Assembly (NCBI RefSeq): GCF_001792775.2
Contig: NZ_MLGE02000008.1
Coordinates: 17,112 to 81,111, forward strand
Source: Staphylococcus pseudintermedius
GTDB taxonomy: Bacteria > Bacillota > Bacilli > Staphylococcales > Staphylococcaceae
DNA length: 64,000 nt
Reading direction: 5' to 3'
A program made the translations under genes and the position numbers. Numbering within the stretch: the first letter of the stretch is position 1; each line of letters starts with the position of its first letter. The notes under the pieces are model-generated. The model worked only from the letters and a program-made list of their open reading frames with translations. It was not told the origin of the DNA and searched no databases. Below, one piece after another: positions 19,855 to 30,604 of this stretch.

Positions 19855-20697
19855 ATGAATTATATCAAATATATTTCTTCGCATGACGGCACGCAGCTTT
19901 ATACGAAAATCAATACCGCTGACGAATTATTCTCTTTTGGAGATGAAACAATTAATGTGATTATTGTACATGGTTTAGCTGAACATCTTGATCGTTACGA
20001 TGAATTAACTGATTATTTGGTCAATTATGATTACAATGTCATTCGTTACGACCAACGCGGTCATGGGCGTTCTGAAGGACCAAGAGCTTATTATGACAAT
20101 CAAGACCAAATCATTGAAGATTTAACAGCCGTAGTAGACTATGTGAAAGCTCATTTTGAAGGTAAAGTGTTCTTAATCGGTCATAGTATGGGCGGTTTCG
20201 CTGTCTCTATGTTTGGTACACGTTTCCCGGGTCGTGTCGATGGCATTATTACTTCTGGTGCAGTGACACGCGACAATAACCAATTATTTGAAGAAGCATA
20301 CGGTGAACGTCAAATTCCAGCCGGTACTTATTTTCCAAATGACATGAGCGACGGTCTATGTTCAGATCCACGTGTCGTTGAAAATTATCAACGTGACGAC
20401 CTCGTATTAAAAGAAGTGTCGATGGGCTTAACTTATGCGATTATCGATGGTGTCATTGAATTAAAATCTAGACCCAATGACTTTGTAGACGATGTACTCA
20501 TTATGCACGGCACAGCAGATGGCCTCGTCAACCCCCAAGATGCTTTACAATTTTATAGTGAAATCGCGTCAGAACATAAATCATTACGCCTATACGACGA
20601 TTTAGAACATGAGCTTTTCAATGAATCACATTACAATAACGTTATTTTTGAAGATGTCGCAAGCTGGATTACAGAAATGGTCGCACGTAAAAATTAA
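19855..20697 (+). CDS. Monoacylglycerol-lipase-like alpha/beta hydrolase
   Basis: 280 aa, cytoplasmic serine hydrolase of the lysophospholipase/monoglyceride lipase group. The nucleophile elbow GHSMGG (Ser near residue 107), the oxyanion VHGLAEH, the RYDQRGHGRSEG loop, and a C-terminal Asp (HGTADGLV) and His (EHELFNE) form a complete catalytic set. AAGGAGG precedes the ATG. It stands alone with a terminator after it. Substrate is a family-level guess. Confidence 0.88.
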   Translation: MNYIKYISSHDGTQLYTKINTADELFSFGDETINVIIVHGLAEHLDRYDELTDYLVNYDYNVIRYDQRGHGRSEGPRAYYDNQDQIIEDLTAVVDYVKAHFEGKVFLIGHSMGGFAVSMFGTRFPGRVDGIITSGAVTRDNNQLFEEAYGERQIPAGTYFPNDMSDGLCSDPRVVENYQRDDLVLKEVSMGLTYAIIDGVIELKSRPNDFVDDVLIMHGTADGLVNPQDALQFYSEIASEHKSLRLYDDLEHELFNESHYNNVIFEDVASWITEMVARKN

Positions 20698-20718
20698 CTT
20701 TAAAGGTTATATCACTTG

Positions 20719-20776
20719 AAGATGGTTGACGGAGTAGCATCGAATACATCATGCCATTCTACGCAATCATCTTTTT
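20719..20776 (+). terminator. Terminator after the lipase-like gene
   Basis: AAGATGGTTG and CAATCATCTT pair around a 30-nt-plus loop, followed by T6. Confidence 0.6.
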
Positions 20777-20892
20777 TCTTCTTAAATTTTCGACATCTCA
20801 ATTACTATATAGACTTGCGGATGTATACGAGACACTGTACATTTTAGACAGAGCGTGTGAGACGACTCAATTTTAATTTGAAGGAGAACAAC

Positions 20893-21840
20893 ATGAAACC
20901 AGTTTATTTCAATCATGATGGTGGTGTAGATGATTTAATTTCGTTATTTTTACTTTTACATATGGATGATGTGCAACTTATCGGTGTGAGCGCTATTGGG
21001 GCAGACAGTTATGTTGAGCCTGCTGAAAGTGCTTCACGAAAAATCATTAACCGCTTCTCAAAATATCCGCTAGATGTGGCAGCGTCGGAAGAGCGAGGTA
21101 AAAATCCGTTTCCGAAAGATTGGCGTATGCATGCCTTTTTCATGGATGCACTACCAATTTTAAATGAACGTGTGCCGGTACAATCTCGTTTGAGAGACAT
21201 TCATGCTTATGAAGATATCATTGAGCGTATCGAAAATGCCCATCAACCTGTAACTTTATTATTTACAGGACCTTTAACGGACTTAGCGAAAGCGTTAGAA
21301 GTTGCGCCACACATTACGCAAAAAATCGAACGCCTCGTGTGGATGGGCGGTACATTTTTAGAACGTGGTAATGTCGAAGAACCTGAACATGATGGTACAG
21401 CGGAGTGGAATGCATTTTGGGATCCTGAAGCTGTGGAAACTGTGTTCAACAGTGACATCGCGATTGATATGGTCGCATTGGAAAGTACGAATCAAGTCCC
21501 ATTAACATTAGATGTCCGTCAAATGTGGGCAGATGAACGTCATTATCCAGGCGTGGACTTTTTAGGTGTGAGTTACGCTGCAGTTCCACCACTGACACAT
21601 TTCCAAACGAACTCCACTTACTTTTTATGGGATGTATTGACGACAGCTTATATCGGTAAACCTGAACTCGTTAAAAAGGAAAAAGTGAAGGCGTCTGTTG
21701 ATACGAAAGGACCGAGTCAAGGCCGCACATACCTTGATGAAGTACATGGTCGTGAAATTCAAGTGATTAATCATGTCGAACGTGATGACTTTTTCCGATA
21801 CATTACGGATTTAGCGAAAAAAGTCGGCACGGATTTATAA
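20893..21840 (+). CDS. Inosine-uridine-type nucleoside hydrolase
   Basis: 315 aa. Hydrolyses ribonucleosides to base and ribose for salvage. The N-terminal Asp cluster HDGGVDD (about residues 8-14) matches the calcium-binding signature of the family, with LLFTGPLTDLAKAL and EWNAFWDPEA further on, which supply substrate and metal ligands. GAAGGAG precedes the ATG at 20893; a longer upstream frame is not supported. The first motif differs slightly from the usual DxDxxxDD. Preferred base is unknown. Confidence 0.88.
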   Translation: MKPVYFNHDGGVDDLISLFLLLHMDDVQLIGVSAIGADSYVEPAESASRKIINRFSKYPLDVAASEERGKNPFPKDWRMHAFFMDALPILNERVPVQSRLRDIHAYEDIIERIENAHQPVTLLFTGPLTDLAKALEVAPHITQKIERLVWMGGTFLERGNVEEPEHDGTAEWNAFWDPEAVETVFNSDIAIDMVALESTNQVPLTLDVRQMWADERHYPGVDFLGVSYAAVPPLTHFQTNSTYFLWDVLTTAYIGKPELVKKEKVKASVDTKGPSQGRTYLDEVHGREIQVINHVERDDFFRYITDLAKKVGTDL

Positions 21841-21852
21841 GTCACTTTTAAT

Positions 21853-21954
21853 AAAAAGAGGCTATGGATTTCTGATATGCTCCCTCCAAAGTTTTCATTT
21901 TTTCAATGTCCACTTCGGAGGGAGCATATCAGAATGTCCCCGCCTCTTCTTTTT
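21853..21954. terminator. Long nested bidirectional terminator hairpin
   Basis: An inner 17-bp perfect stem (21871-21887 with 21917-21933, TCTGATATGCTCCCTCC and its complement) with a 29-nt loop is enclosed by AAAAGAGGC/GCCTCTTCT and T/A-runs. It separates the convergent nucleoside hydrolase and beta-galactosidase genes. Confidence 0.8.
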
Positions 21955-24950
21955 TATTCTGTTATTGAAGTTTGTTCATAAAATTTGAGTTTAAAGTCAA
22001 AGTGATAATGTTCTTGTAGTAATCGGTACTGCTCGGGTAATTCCGGTCCACAACTATTCGTGCCGATACCGCTCTGTGCTGTATCTATATGCAAATAACT
22101 CACGCCTGTTTCTTCTAATTCATCATCATGATTTGCTTCGGTCAACATCGCATCGGAATATGGTTTAGCATTCATACTGAGTGGCGTCTCTGACCAAACG
22201 GCACATGTATAGTTCCCATCATGTAGCCCTACATAAGTGGTATCGATATGCGCGCCGACCTCTTGAGGGAAAATAGGATGTTCATATTGATCACGAACAG
22301 TCGTATTGAACACAGATAAATAACTCGCTTCTTGCTTATCTTGATAGCTTTCGTATGGACCTTGTCCGTAATACGTCAGTGCTTGGAAGCGGTCCGGCAA
22401 GCCGAATGTTACACCTAATCTTGGTAAGCTCGGCATGCGCACGTCTTTCTTTAATTGATGTGCCACATGAATCGTACCGTCTTCGGATATCGTCCATGTC
22501 ACTATCCCTTCAACTAAACGCGGACGTGAGTCTTCCACCATGCTCATATCAAATGTGATAATCACATGGTCCTCTTGTTGTTGCACATGCGTATGGTACA
22601 CTTTCGGATAAGCTGTATCATACTTCGCTGTACGCCAACCTTGTTGAATTTGAATATCATTGTCTGTCGGCGCACGCCAAATGTTCAACTGGCTACCTTC
22701 TGATAGTAACATTGTCTGTTGATGAGACACTTGTTGTAAGTTTGCTGTATGCTTATCCAATATATAGCACCATCTCCCGCGCTTCACTTGAATAGTCGTT
22801 TCCGTCTCATTCAAATACAATGGGATTTCCGTTGTCTCCGGTACAAAATGTGTACTTTCGATACGCTGAAAGACGACTTGATCATGACCTATACGTTCTC
22901 CCGGAGTCAATAAAGGATGACCTGCCTTTAAAATATATTGGATCGTACATGTGCTCAAGTCCTTTATGTCAAGATGAACATATGGCGCAATATCCAACTC
23001 ACCTTGCGCATGTGGTTCAATATAAGGGGCATCCACTGTAAATGTTGCTGTCTCACCTGTAATCGTTGTCACGATTATTTGAAGTGTTACATAGTCATGA
23101 ATATTCGTAAAGTCCAATTTGTTTTTAAACGTTAAACGCGTGCCTTCACGTGCAATGAAAACGAGCGGACGATGCACTTGTTGAAATTCGTAATAACCTG
23201 CATGTGGGGTGCGTTGAGGACTCACAATACCATCTACACAAAAATGGCCGTCATGCACCTTTTCACCAAAGTCGCCACCGTAACGATACATCGGACGCCC
23301 CTCTTTCACCCCTACTTGTATCGCATGGTCACACCATTCCCACACGAAAGCACCAATAAAGCTATCATAACGTTCCATCAACTCATGGTACGCCTTTAAC
23401 CCACCTGGAGAATTCCCCATCGCATGTGCATATTCACATAAAACAAACGGCTTATCCAAGTTCGGTTTCGTTAAATAACGCGTTTCAATTTCTTCAGGTG
23501 ACGGATACATGCGTGAAATCATATCTAAATTTGAACGATCATGATGTGACTCGGCATAATGGGCCCCTTCATAATGGAGTAGGCGAGATGCATCCAACGC
23601 TTTCGCATGTGCGAGACCACGTTCCATATTACAACCATAGCCAGATTCATTCCCCATTGACCACGAAATAATCGAACTAAAATTTTTAAACGGGACTATC
23701 GATGCATCAATACGATCAACAACAGCTTGTTCATAGCGGGGATCATCCATGATTAGGTTGAAGTCATCTAAATTTTCATCGCCATACAAAAGCACCACGC
23801 CATGTGTTTCTAAATCCGCTTCACTCATCACATAAAAGCCATATTGATCGGTTAATTCATAAAAGCGAGGACTTTTCGGATAATGTGCCGTACGAATCGC
23901 ATTGAAATTCGCTTTTTTCATGAGTGTTAAATCTTTGATGAGCTGTTCTTCCGTCACCGTATACCCCGTTTGTGGGTGGCTATCGTGATAATTGACCCCG
24001 CGCAGTTTCACAGCTTGTCCATTCATCCAAAGTTGTTGTTGCGCAATCTTCACTTCTCGAATACCGACGCGTTGTACGAAATATTCACCATTCGCTTCAA
24101 TGATCAGCGTATACAAATCAGGATGTTCAGCACTCCATAATCGCGGTTCCGTCACAGAGATGCGCGTCATCCTCTCATTCAGCGTCCCTTCAGTTATGCT
24201 ATGTTGGTCCGGATTCAGTAATTGATAATGAAGCGTCACACCTTCTGCAACATCTTGTACAGTGACATCGATATAACCGACACTGTCACCGATCGCCGTA
24301 TGAATTTGGTAATCATTCAACCGTTCACGCTGACGCGCAACAATATACACATCACGAAAAATGCCTGAATGACGGAACATATCTTGGTCTTCAAAATACG
24401 TCGCATCAGAATATTTCAATACGAGCACTGCAATATGGTTATCACCTTCCGTCACCCGTTCAGTAATATCAAACTGAGAAAGTGCGTGCGAAATTTGTGC
24501 ATAACCGACAAACTCTCCATTCACCCAAATATAATGCGCACCACTCACACCTTCAAATGTTAAATGATAATCCAAACCCTCTTGATAATTTTTAATCGTA
24601 AAAATCTTTTCATAATAACCACACGATGTATTATCTGGCACATGGGGTAAATCAAATGGAATCGGAAACTGCACATTACAATATTGTAGTTGGTCATAAC
24701 CTTGTAAATTCCAAACACTAGGCACCGTGATGATACCCTTTTGCGCATATGATGAACGCTGACGAAAGTGATCGAGTGATGCAAAATATTGAAAATCCCA
24801 TTCCCCATTCAGTGACGTCACACGATGCATGTGGTGACGCTCAGGATTCGTTTGATATTCCTCTATACTTGTGTAAGGGAGCTTGTATGCTGTTCGGGGT
24901 AACATGTTCACATGTTGTATGTTGACATTCGTATGAAAATTAAATTCCAT
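21954..24950 (-). CDS. lacH: Beta-galactosidase, glycoside hydrolase family 2
   Basis: 998 aa, cytoplasmic enzyme that splits lactose to glucose and galactose. Full LacZ-type architecture: sugar-binding domain (about 40-210), immunoglobulin-like domain, TIM barrel with acid/base Glu in SMGNESGYG and nucleophile Glu in VLCEYAHAMGNSPGG, and the C-terminal beta-sandwich (about 720-995). AGGAGG before the ATG at 24950 sets the start. It lies 28 bp after the permease gene, the order seen in the lacPH operon of S. xylosus. lacZ is an equally valid name. No frameshift is seen. Confidence 0.93.
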   Translation of the reverse strand: MEFNFHTNVNIQHVNMLPRTAYKLPYTSIEEYQTNPERHHMHRVTSLNGEWDFQYFASLDHFRQRSSYAQKGIITVPSVWNLQGYDQLQYCNVQFPIPFDLPHVPDNTSCGYYEKIFTIKNYQEGLDYHLTFEGVSGAHYIWVNGEFVGYAQISHALSQFDITERVTEGDNHIAVLVLKYSDATYFEDQDMFRHSGIFRDVYIVARQRERLNDYQIHTAIGDSVGYIDVTVQDVAEGVTLHYQLLNPDQHSITEGTLNERMTRISVTEPRLWSAEHPDLYTLIIEANGEYFVQRVGIREVKIAQQQLWMNGQAVKLRGVNYHDSHPQTGYTVTEEQLIKDLTLMKKANFNAIRTAHYPKSPRFYELTDQYGFYVMSEADLETHGVVLLYGDENLDDFNLIMDDPRYEQAVVDRIDASIVPFKNFSSIISWSMGNESGYGCNMERGLAHAKALDASRLLHYEGAHYAESHHDRSNLDMISRMYPSPEEIETRYLTKPNLDKPFVLCEYAHAMGNSPGGLKAYHELMERYDSFIGAFVWEWCDHAIQVGVKEGRPMYRYGGDFGEKVHDGHFCVDGIVSPQRTPHAGYYEFQQVHRPLVFIAREGTRLTFKNKLDFTNIHDYVTLQIIVTTITGETATFTVDAPYIEPHAQGELDIAPYVHLDIKDLSTCTIQYILKAGHPLLTPGERIGHDQVVFQRIESTHFVPETTEIPLYLNETETTIQVKRGRWCYILDKHTANLQQVSHQQTMLLSEGSQLNIWRAPTDNDIQIQQGWRTAKYDTAYPKVYHTHVQQQEDHVIITFDMSMVEDSRPRLVEGIVTWTISEDGTIHVAHQLKKDVRMPSLPRLGVTFGLPDRFQALTYYGQGPYESYQDKQEASYLSVFNTTVRDQYEHPIFPQEVGAHIDTTYVGLHDGNYTCAVWSETPLSMNAKPYSDAMLTEANHDDELEETGVSYLHIDTAQSGIGTNSCGPELPEQYRLLQEHYHFDFKLKFYEQTSITE

Positions 24951-24978
24951 AAAAAAGAACCTCCTCATAGATTACATC

Positions 24979-26358
24979 TTACTCGTTTGAATTTAATTGT
25001 TGTTCTCTTTGACGTTTAAAAGTTAGCGTCCGTTCGATATCTCTTAAATAATCACCTTTAAGATGGAATGCTTTATGGTATAACAACGCACTGATGAACA
25101 CTAAAATAATAGGCGCTACAATCACCATGATTCGCAAACCATTTTGTGTCGCAATACTTTGTGTTTCATTCGGTACAAAACCTAAAATAGATAATCCTAA
25201 TCCGACAATTAATGCAGAAATGGCTTGTGAAGTTTTCGTCAAAAATGTATTGGTTGAAGTAATAATGCTTTCATTACGATGACCGAACTTCACTTCACCA
25301 TAATCAATCACATCCGCAATCGCAATCGTAGTTATCCCAATCATAAACCCCGTACCTATTCTTAAAATCATCGCACCGATGATAACCCAAATCAGCGCTT
25401 TAGGATCAAACCAACCGAAAATCAGAATCACCGTTAAGCCACCTACAATGGCGGTAATCGCACTATTAAATGCAACTTGACGACCGACTTGCCTAATCCA
25501 AAATGGTAACATCAATAATCCTGTCATTTCAGCTAAAATCATTGCATTAAAGTATGAAAAAAAGTGCGGCATCGCAACCACATATTTAAAATAGTAGATG
25601 ATTGTCCCATTGAGGGTTTGTACACATAAATTAAATGTTAACAAAACGCCCATCATTGCCAGTAATTCTTTATTTTGAAATAAGATACGTTTTATATCTC
25701 GAAAACGGACTTTAATCCCTTCTTGCTCTTCCATTGCGCGATCTTCTGGTACGACAATGACTGTTATGGCAATAGTTAGAATAAAAACTACACTACAAAC
25801 CACAGCAAATATAAAAATCCCAGTCGATGCATTGCCATGACCTAATAGCTCAATGAAATACAACCCGAATGTCCCCACCGTAAATGCCGCAAGACTTGCA
25901 AAAAAACGCGGAATCACGGATAAAGCTTCCCGCTCTTTTGCTTGATGCGTCAAATTTGGCAACCAAGACCAGTACGGAATGTCCATCATCGTATACGTCA
26001 TCCCCCACAAAATGTACATCACTGCGATGTAAACGTACATCCATATACCAGGTAAATCAAAATGGGTAAATAATAAAACAGTTACGACGGCATTAATAAC
26101 TGTGCCAATCACTAGCCATGTTTTGAATTTGCCGAACCGGTTATGTGTGTTGTCGACAATCATACCCATAAACGGGTCATTAATCGCATCCCATATTCTT
26201 GCTATAAAAAAGAGTATACCTACAAAAGCTGGCGAAAGACCGACAATATCGGTGATGTAATACATAAGATAAAGACTAACTATGTTGAAGATGGCATCTT
26301 TGCCAATTGCGCCAAAGCCAAATGAGAGTTTTTGTATTTGTGATAGTTGTTGCTTCAA
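24979..26358 (-). CDS. lacP: GPH-family lactose/galactoside permease
   Basis: 459 aa, 12-helix cation-sugar symporter of the glycoside-pentoside-hexuronide family (MelB/LacS type). The N-terminal signature [22 protein letters not shown] is present. It lacks the C-terminal IIA-like domain of streptococcal LacS. First gene of the two-gene operon with beta-galactosidase, hence lactose is the inferred substrate. A strong cre site lies 25 bp upstream of the start, so glucose repression through CcpA is expected. Confidence 0.87.
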   Translation of the reverse strand: MKQQLSQIQKLSFGFGAIGKDAIFNIVSLYLMYYITDIVGLSPAFVGILFFIARIWDAINDPFMGMIVDNTHNRFGKFKTWLVIGTVINAVVTVLLFTHFDLPGIWMYVYIAVMYILWGMTYTMMDIPYWSWLPNLTHQAKEREALSVIPRFFASLAAFTVGTFGLYFIELLGHGNASTGIFIFAVVCSVVFILTIAITVIVVPEDRAMEEQEGIKVRFRDIKRILFQNKELLAMMGVLLTFNLCVQTLNGTIIYYFKYVVAMPHFFSYFNAMILAEMTGLLMLPFWIRQVGRQVAFNSAITAIVGGLTVILIFGWFDPKALIWVIIGAMILRIGTGFMIGITTIAIADVIDYGEVKFGHRNESIITSTNTFLTKTSQAISALIVGLGLSILGFVPNETQSIATQNGLRIMVIVAPIILVFISALLYHKAFHLKGDYLRDIERTLTFKRQREQQLNSNE

Positions 26359-26382
26359 ATACGAACACCTTCTTTTCTTTTT

Positions 26383-26396
26383 TTAAAACGCTTTCA
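26383..26396 (+). promoter_or_regulatory. CcpA-binding cre site of the lac operon
   Basis: TTAAAACGCTTTCA matches 13 of 14 positions of the cre consensus TGWAANCGNTNWCA. It lies directly upstream of the permease start, where bound CcpA would block transcription. Confidence 0.75.
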
Positions 26397-26459
26397 TACA
26401 CAAATAAAATATCATGTTTCTTGAAGGTGTAATATTGTTCTATGGTGATAAATCATGTC

Positions 26460-26497
26460 AAAATGTTTCCTGTTTACTAATTTATAAGAAACATTTT
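26460..26497. promoter_or_regulatory. Inverted repeat in the lac promoter region
   Basis: AAAATGTTTC (26460-26469) and GAAACATTTT (26488-26497) are perfect 10-bp arms with an 18-nt spacer. The position suits a binding site for a lac activator. The rest of the 518-bp gap (26359-26876) holds no gene that I can see. Confidence 0.45.
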
Positions 26498-26876
26498 ATC
26501 GTTTTCCATGAACAAACGTCATTCTCTTGAAATCATCCACAAGTCGCAATGCAAAATGACAACATTCAACTTTTATGATTAAATAGCACGTTTAAATGAA
26601 AACACTTAAGGTTAATCGTGCAAAGATATCATTTTTTACACTTTTAAAAATATGGACTTTAAAAGAAATACTACAACTCAATCGATATAGGAAGGTTTAA
26701 TAAGAAAAGTCACACCTTTAATGTTATTAACAAACAAAATACTCCAATTTTATTTTTTAAAATGTTGCCAATCATAATTTTATTATAATTAATTCTATAG
26801 GTATATAATTCGTTATTTTCATAACCTTAAATTTCGCGTATAATAGGAACATCTTTACCATTTAGGAGGAATCCAT

Positions 26877-28067
26877 TTGAGAGAAATACAAGATCTCAGA
26901 ATACATGGTTATCGTCAATTAGCATTAGGGATGATAGCACTGTTTATCGTTATTGCGTTAGGCCGTTTTGCTTATACACCGATCTTACCTTTTATGCAGT
27001 TGGATACTGGACTGGATAACAAAAGTGTCGGCCTGTTAGCAACATTTAACTATTTAGGTTATTTAATTGGTGCTATGTTACCTATTTTTTACATAATGAA
27101 AAATAAAGTTTTCGATTTGAAGTGTTATCTTTTATTAAATGTCGCAACGATGTTATTGTTTGGGGTGACAGATCACTTTGTCATTTGGTCGCTCCTTCGT
27201 TTATTAAACGGGATTTCTAGTGGTGCTGTATTTGTACTCGCATCTAATATTGTATTGGAAGCTTTACATTTAGCGCGTCGTGAAGGAATTGCTGGTCTGT
27301 TATATAGCGCAGTCGGTCTCGGTTTATTTTCGAGCAGTTTATTTATTTTCCTATATACAGATGTGACCCATTGGCGCGAAACGTGGATTTGGTTAGGCAG
27401 TGCCGCTTTCATTTTAACGCTCATCATTATCGTGTGTTTACGTGAAAACCCAACATTACCCGAACCTGCATTTCATAAGGCACATGGTCCCGAGAAAGTG
27501 ATACGTTATTCTAAAAAGTTTTATATTCCCTTTGCGATTGCTTATTTTTGCGAAGGTGCCGGTTATATCATTACAGGGACTTTTCTCGTTGCAATTGTTA
27601 AAACGATGCCCACGTTATCGGAATATGCGGCACTCAGTTGGATGTTTGTCGGACTTGGCGCCATTCCAGCTACTGTCTTATGGTCAATGATTGGTCAGCG
27701 CATTGGCATTTGTCTTTCAGTCATACTCGCCTTTTTATTACAAATTGTTGCGGTACTGATGCCTATCTTTACAGTCAATGCCTTTGCGATTGCACTCAGT
27801 TCGATGATTTTCGGTGCGACGTTTTTAGGGCTAACGACCCTTTTCATGTCGAAGTCGCACCAGATTACATTTGAAACGAAAGGCAACAACTTAGTCGCAG
27901 TAATGACATTGATTTACAGTGTCGGACAAATGATTGCTCCTTACATTTCAGGTATATTAATCGAACGTACGCATAGCTACAATGATGCACTGATCTTTGC
28001 TGCCGCGATTTTAGTCGTCGGAATATTGAGTAGTCTGTACAGTAAACGCTATGCCCATCCAATGTAA
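26877..28067 (+). CDS. YbfB/YjiJ-family MFS transporter
   Basis: 396 aa with 12 predicted helices. The opening GMIALFIVIALGRFAYTPILPFMQ is typical of the YbfB/YjiJ group of the major facilitator superfamily. The TTG start follows AGGAGGAATCCA. It is divergent from the lac operon with about 520 bp between, and no regulator gene lies in that gap. Substrate unknown. A strong terminator follows. Confidence 0.82.
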   Translation: MREIQDLRIHGYRQLALGMIALFIVIALGRFAYTPILPFMQLDTGLDNKSVGLLATFNYLGYLIGAMLPIFYIMKNKVFDLKCYLLLNVATMLLFGVTDHFVIWSLLRLLNGISSGAVFVLASNIVLEALHLARREGIAGLLYSAVGLGLFSSSLFIFLYTDVTHWRETWIWLGSAAFILTLIIIVCLRENPTLPEPAFHKAHGPEKVIRYSKKFYIPFAIAYFCEGAGYIITGTFLVAIVKTMPTLSEYAALSWMFVGLGAIPATVLWSMIGQRIGICLSVILAFLLQIVAVLMPIFTVNAFAIALSSMIFGATFLGLTTLFMSKSHQITFETKGNNLVAVMTLIYSVGQMIAPYISGILIERTHSYNDALIFAAAILVVGILSSLYSKRYAHPM

Positions 28068-28081
28068 CGTACATTAATATC

Positions 28082-28129
28082 AAAAACACCCTCAAGCTAT
28101 CCGCATTTGATAGCTTTGGGGGTGTTTTT
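28082..28129. terminator. Terminator after the YbfB-like gene
   Basis: AAAAACACCC...GATAGC hairpin with T5 after it: an almost perfect 18-bp stem, usable from both sides between convergent genes. Confidence 0.85.
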
Positions 28130-28222
28130 GATATATCTATTGATTCATTGTCCTCTTACGTTAAAACTTCCACACCTCAGAATGTGTAGCACGGTTTAAC
28201 AATCCAAATCTTTCACTTTTCA

Positions 28223-29530
28223 TTACATGCCTAAAATCGTCTTAATCGTTAATCCTATCACTACAGTTGTTGTAATTAAGAAAAAGCCAGGAATTAAGAA
28301 GCTCGTTACTTTTGTTGAACGCGTTTCATCTACATCTACCGCAAATAAAATCGTTGGCTGTGCTGGAATCACAAAGTTGACATTTAACGTTTGCACAATC
28401 GCAATGAAAAACATTGGCGGAATGCCTAAACTCAACACAATCGGTACCATAATCGAAGCAGTTGCAGATTGAGAAATGACAATCATTGCTACTAAACCGA
28501 CTAAGATAATAATGAGCCACGGTGCTTGAGCAATGAGTCCACCAATCCCGTCTTCCATCATGGCACGGTTCGAGGGTGCACTGAATATCGTTGCCCCTAA
28601 CCAACCAGGCCCTAATACCGCAAAAATTGCACCAATCGCGGCCTGTGTAATATGCGTGGTCAATATTTGGTTCGGTTGGACTTTGACGAGTAGTAGATTA
28701 ATCATCGCACTCATATACATAAACAATTGCACTAAATCCGTCATTTGAAGTTCGACGACTTTACCATCTACTTGGAATTTCGGTCCAACTTCTGGGAAAA
28801 TACCGAAGAGCAAAATAAAGCCAACTGCGACGATAAACGCAAATACACCTAACTTCACACGTGTATCATACTGTTTCGTCGTTTCTTCTTGGTCCACAGC
28901 CATTTTTTGAAGCATCGTTTGTGCATGTTGTTCATCAATCTTAGTACGGCCGACAAATGTGTTAAAACAACTGAGGACTAACATGCTCAATAATGCAGTC
29001 GGAAGTACGATAGAAAGGTATTGCCCCATTGAAATGCCTAAGCCTGCAAATTCTGAAATCATATAGGCTGTTGCTGAAGCTGCTGGACTACAAAGCAATG
29101 CAATGTTGGCCGTCAATACAGAAGCGGTCAATGCTTTTTTAGGTTGAATACGCGCCTTTAATGCTGTTTTCGCAATAATCGGTTCTAGTGATAATGCAAT
29201 ATTCGTTGTACCGATACCGAAAACAAACACAAATACAATCATTGGTGCAATAAAAATAATAGATTTCGGAAAACGTTCTATCATTTTGGAAGCGAGGTGC
29301 ACTAAGTAATCAATCCCACCTGTCGCTTGTAATGTTCCACCAGCAATACCGATAGATAAAATGATCAATACTGCAGTGACTGGTGCTGAGCCCGGTGGTA
29401 AACCAAAACCGAAAATCATTACAATTTGGGCTACAAGTGCAAAAATCCCGCAACCGAGTGCCCCAGCAGTACGGAGGCCCAATACAATCGCGAGAATCAT
29501 TATTAAAATTTCTATCGTAAAAAGAAGCAT
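28223..29530 (-). CDS. Anaerobic C4-dicarboxylate transporter of the Dcu family
   Basis: 435 aa with about 12 hydrophobic segments. Dcu features include the opening IMILAIVLGLRTAGALGCGIFALVAQ, the segment SIGIAGGTLQATGGIDYLV and the central GIGTTNIALSLEPII. DcuA/DcuB exchange fumarate, aspartate and succinate. I start at the ATG at 29530 (AGAGGAAG upstream). A single gene with no fumarate metabolism genes next to it. Substrate is a family-level inference. Confidence 0.82.
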   Translation of the reverse strand: MLLFTIEILIMILAIVLGLRTAGALGCGIFALVAQIVMIFGFGLPPGSAPVTAVLIILSIGIAGGTLQATGGIDYLVHLASKMIERFPKSIIFIAPMIVFVFVFGIGTTNIALSLEPIIAKTALKARIQPKKALTASVLTANIALLCSPAASATAYMISEFAGLGISMGQYLSIVLPTALLSMLVLSCFNTFVGRTKIDEQHAQTMLQKMAVDQEETTKQYDTRVKLGVFAFIVAVGFILLFGIFPEVGPKFQVDGKVVELQMTDLVQLFMYMSAMINLLLVKVQPNQILTTHITQAAIGAIFAVLGPGWLGATIFSAPSNRAMMEDGIGGLIAQAPWLIIILVGLVAMIVISQSATASIMVPIVLSLGIPPMFFIAIVQTLNVNFVIPAQPTILFAVDVDETRSTKVTSFLIPGFFLITTTVVIGLTIKTILGM

Positions 29531-29719
29531 CTTTTTCTTCCTCTTTTCTAAATTTTCATGTGAACATTCTAACACAGTTACGTTATCACTTTAATATGTA
29601 AAACTGCAAATTCATGTCTAAAATAGAACAATTGCATCATATTATTGTCTCATATGAAAAGAACTCGATAGTCACTTTAAATAATTTTTGCATTATTACA
29701 ATATGTGTTCAACTTGTTA

Positions 29720-30583
29720 TCATTGTACTTCTTTTAAAAATGCACGAATTTCGTCAGCCATTTCTGCATCACGTAAAGCAAATTGAATCGTTGTTTTGAC
29801 GAAACCGACTTTTTCACCCACATCAAATCGCTCACCTTCGAAACGGTAGGCAAATACTTGTTGCGACTGATTTAAACGCTCAATCGCATCGGTTAATTGA
29901 ATTTCACCGCCAGCACCCTCTTCTTGATTTTTCAAATAATCGAAAATATCCGGTGTCAATACATAGCGACCCATAATCGCCAAATTAGATGGTGCTGTAC
30001 CAAAGACTGGCTTTTCAACAAATTGCGTCACTTCATACAAACGTTCTTGTTGATTTTTCGGGTCAACAATCCCGTAACGATGCGTTTCACGTTCAGGCAC
30101 TTCTTGCACACCGATGACGGATTTACCTGTGCGCTCATATTCTTCCATCAGCTGTTGAATCGCTGGCGTCTCTGATTCGACAATATCATCACCTAGCAAT
30201 ACCGCGAAAGGCTCGTCACCAATAAATTGTTTCGCCGTCCAAATCGCATGCCCTAACCCTTTTTGCTCTTTTTGACGGACGTAAAACATATTCGCCAATT
30301 GTGTCGCATGTTGAACCTTTTCTAACAAATCATCCTTGCCTTTTTCAGCCAAGTTCATTTCGAGCTCGATTTGATTGTCAAAATGATCTTCAATCGCACG
30401 TTTATGTTTACCAGTAACGATAATAATATCTTCAATGCCCGCACGTACCGCTTCTTCCACAATATATTGAATCGTCGGCTTATCTAAAATCGGCAACATC
30501 TCTTTCGGCATAGCTTTCGTCGCAGGTAAAAAACGTGTACCTAAACCTGCTGCGGGAATCACAGCTTTTTTTACTTTTTTCAT
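29720..30583 (-). CDS. galU: UTP-glucose-1-phosphate uridylyltransferase
   Basis: 287 aa. Makes UDP-glucose from UTP and glucose-1-phosphate, for cell-wall glycopolymers and the glycolipid anchor of lipoteichoic acid. The nucleotide-binding start [29 protein letters not shown] and [14 protein letters not shown] are diagnostic. GAAGGAG precedes the ATG. It follows the glycopolymer enzyme at 30605 by 21 bp and is probably co-transcribed, pairing a sugar donor with its user. Called gtaB in Bacillus. Confidence 0.93.
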   Translation of the reverse strand: MKKVKKAVIPAAGLGTRFLPATKAMPKEMLPILDKPTIQYIVEEAVRAGIEDIIIVTGKHKRAIEDHFDNQIELEMNLAEKGKDDLLEKVQHATQLANMFYVRQKEQKGLGHAIWTAKQFIGDEPFAVLLGDDIVESETPAIQQLMEEYERTGKSVIGVQEVPERETHRYGIVDPKNQQERLYEVTQFVEKPVFGTAPSNLAIMGRYVLTPDIFDYLKNQEEGAGGEIQLTDAIERLNQSQQVFAYRFEGERFDVGEKVGFVKTTIQFALRDAEMADEIRAFLKEVQ

Positions 30584-30604
30584 TGTGTATTCTCCTTCTC
30601 TTAT

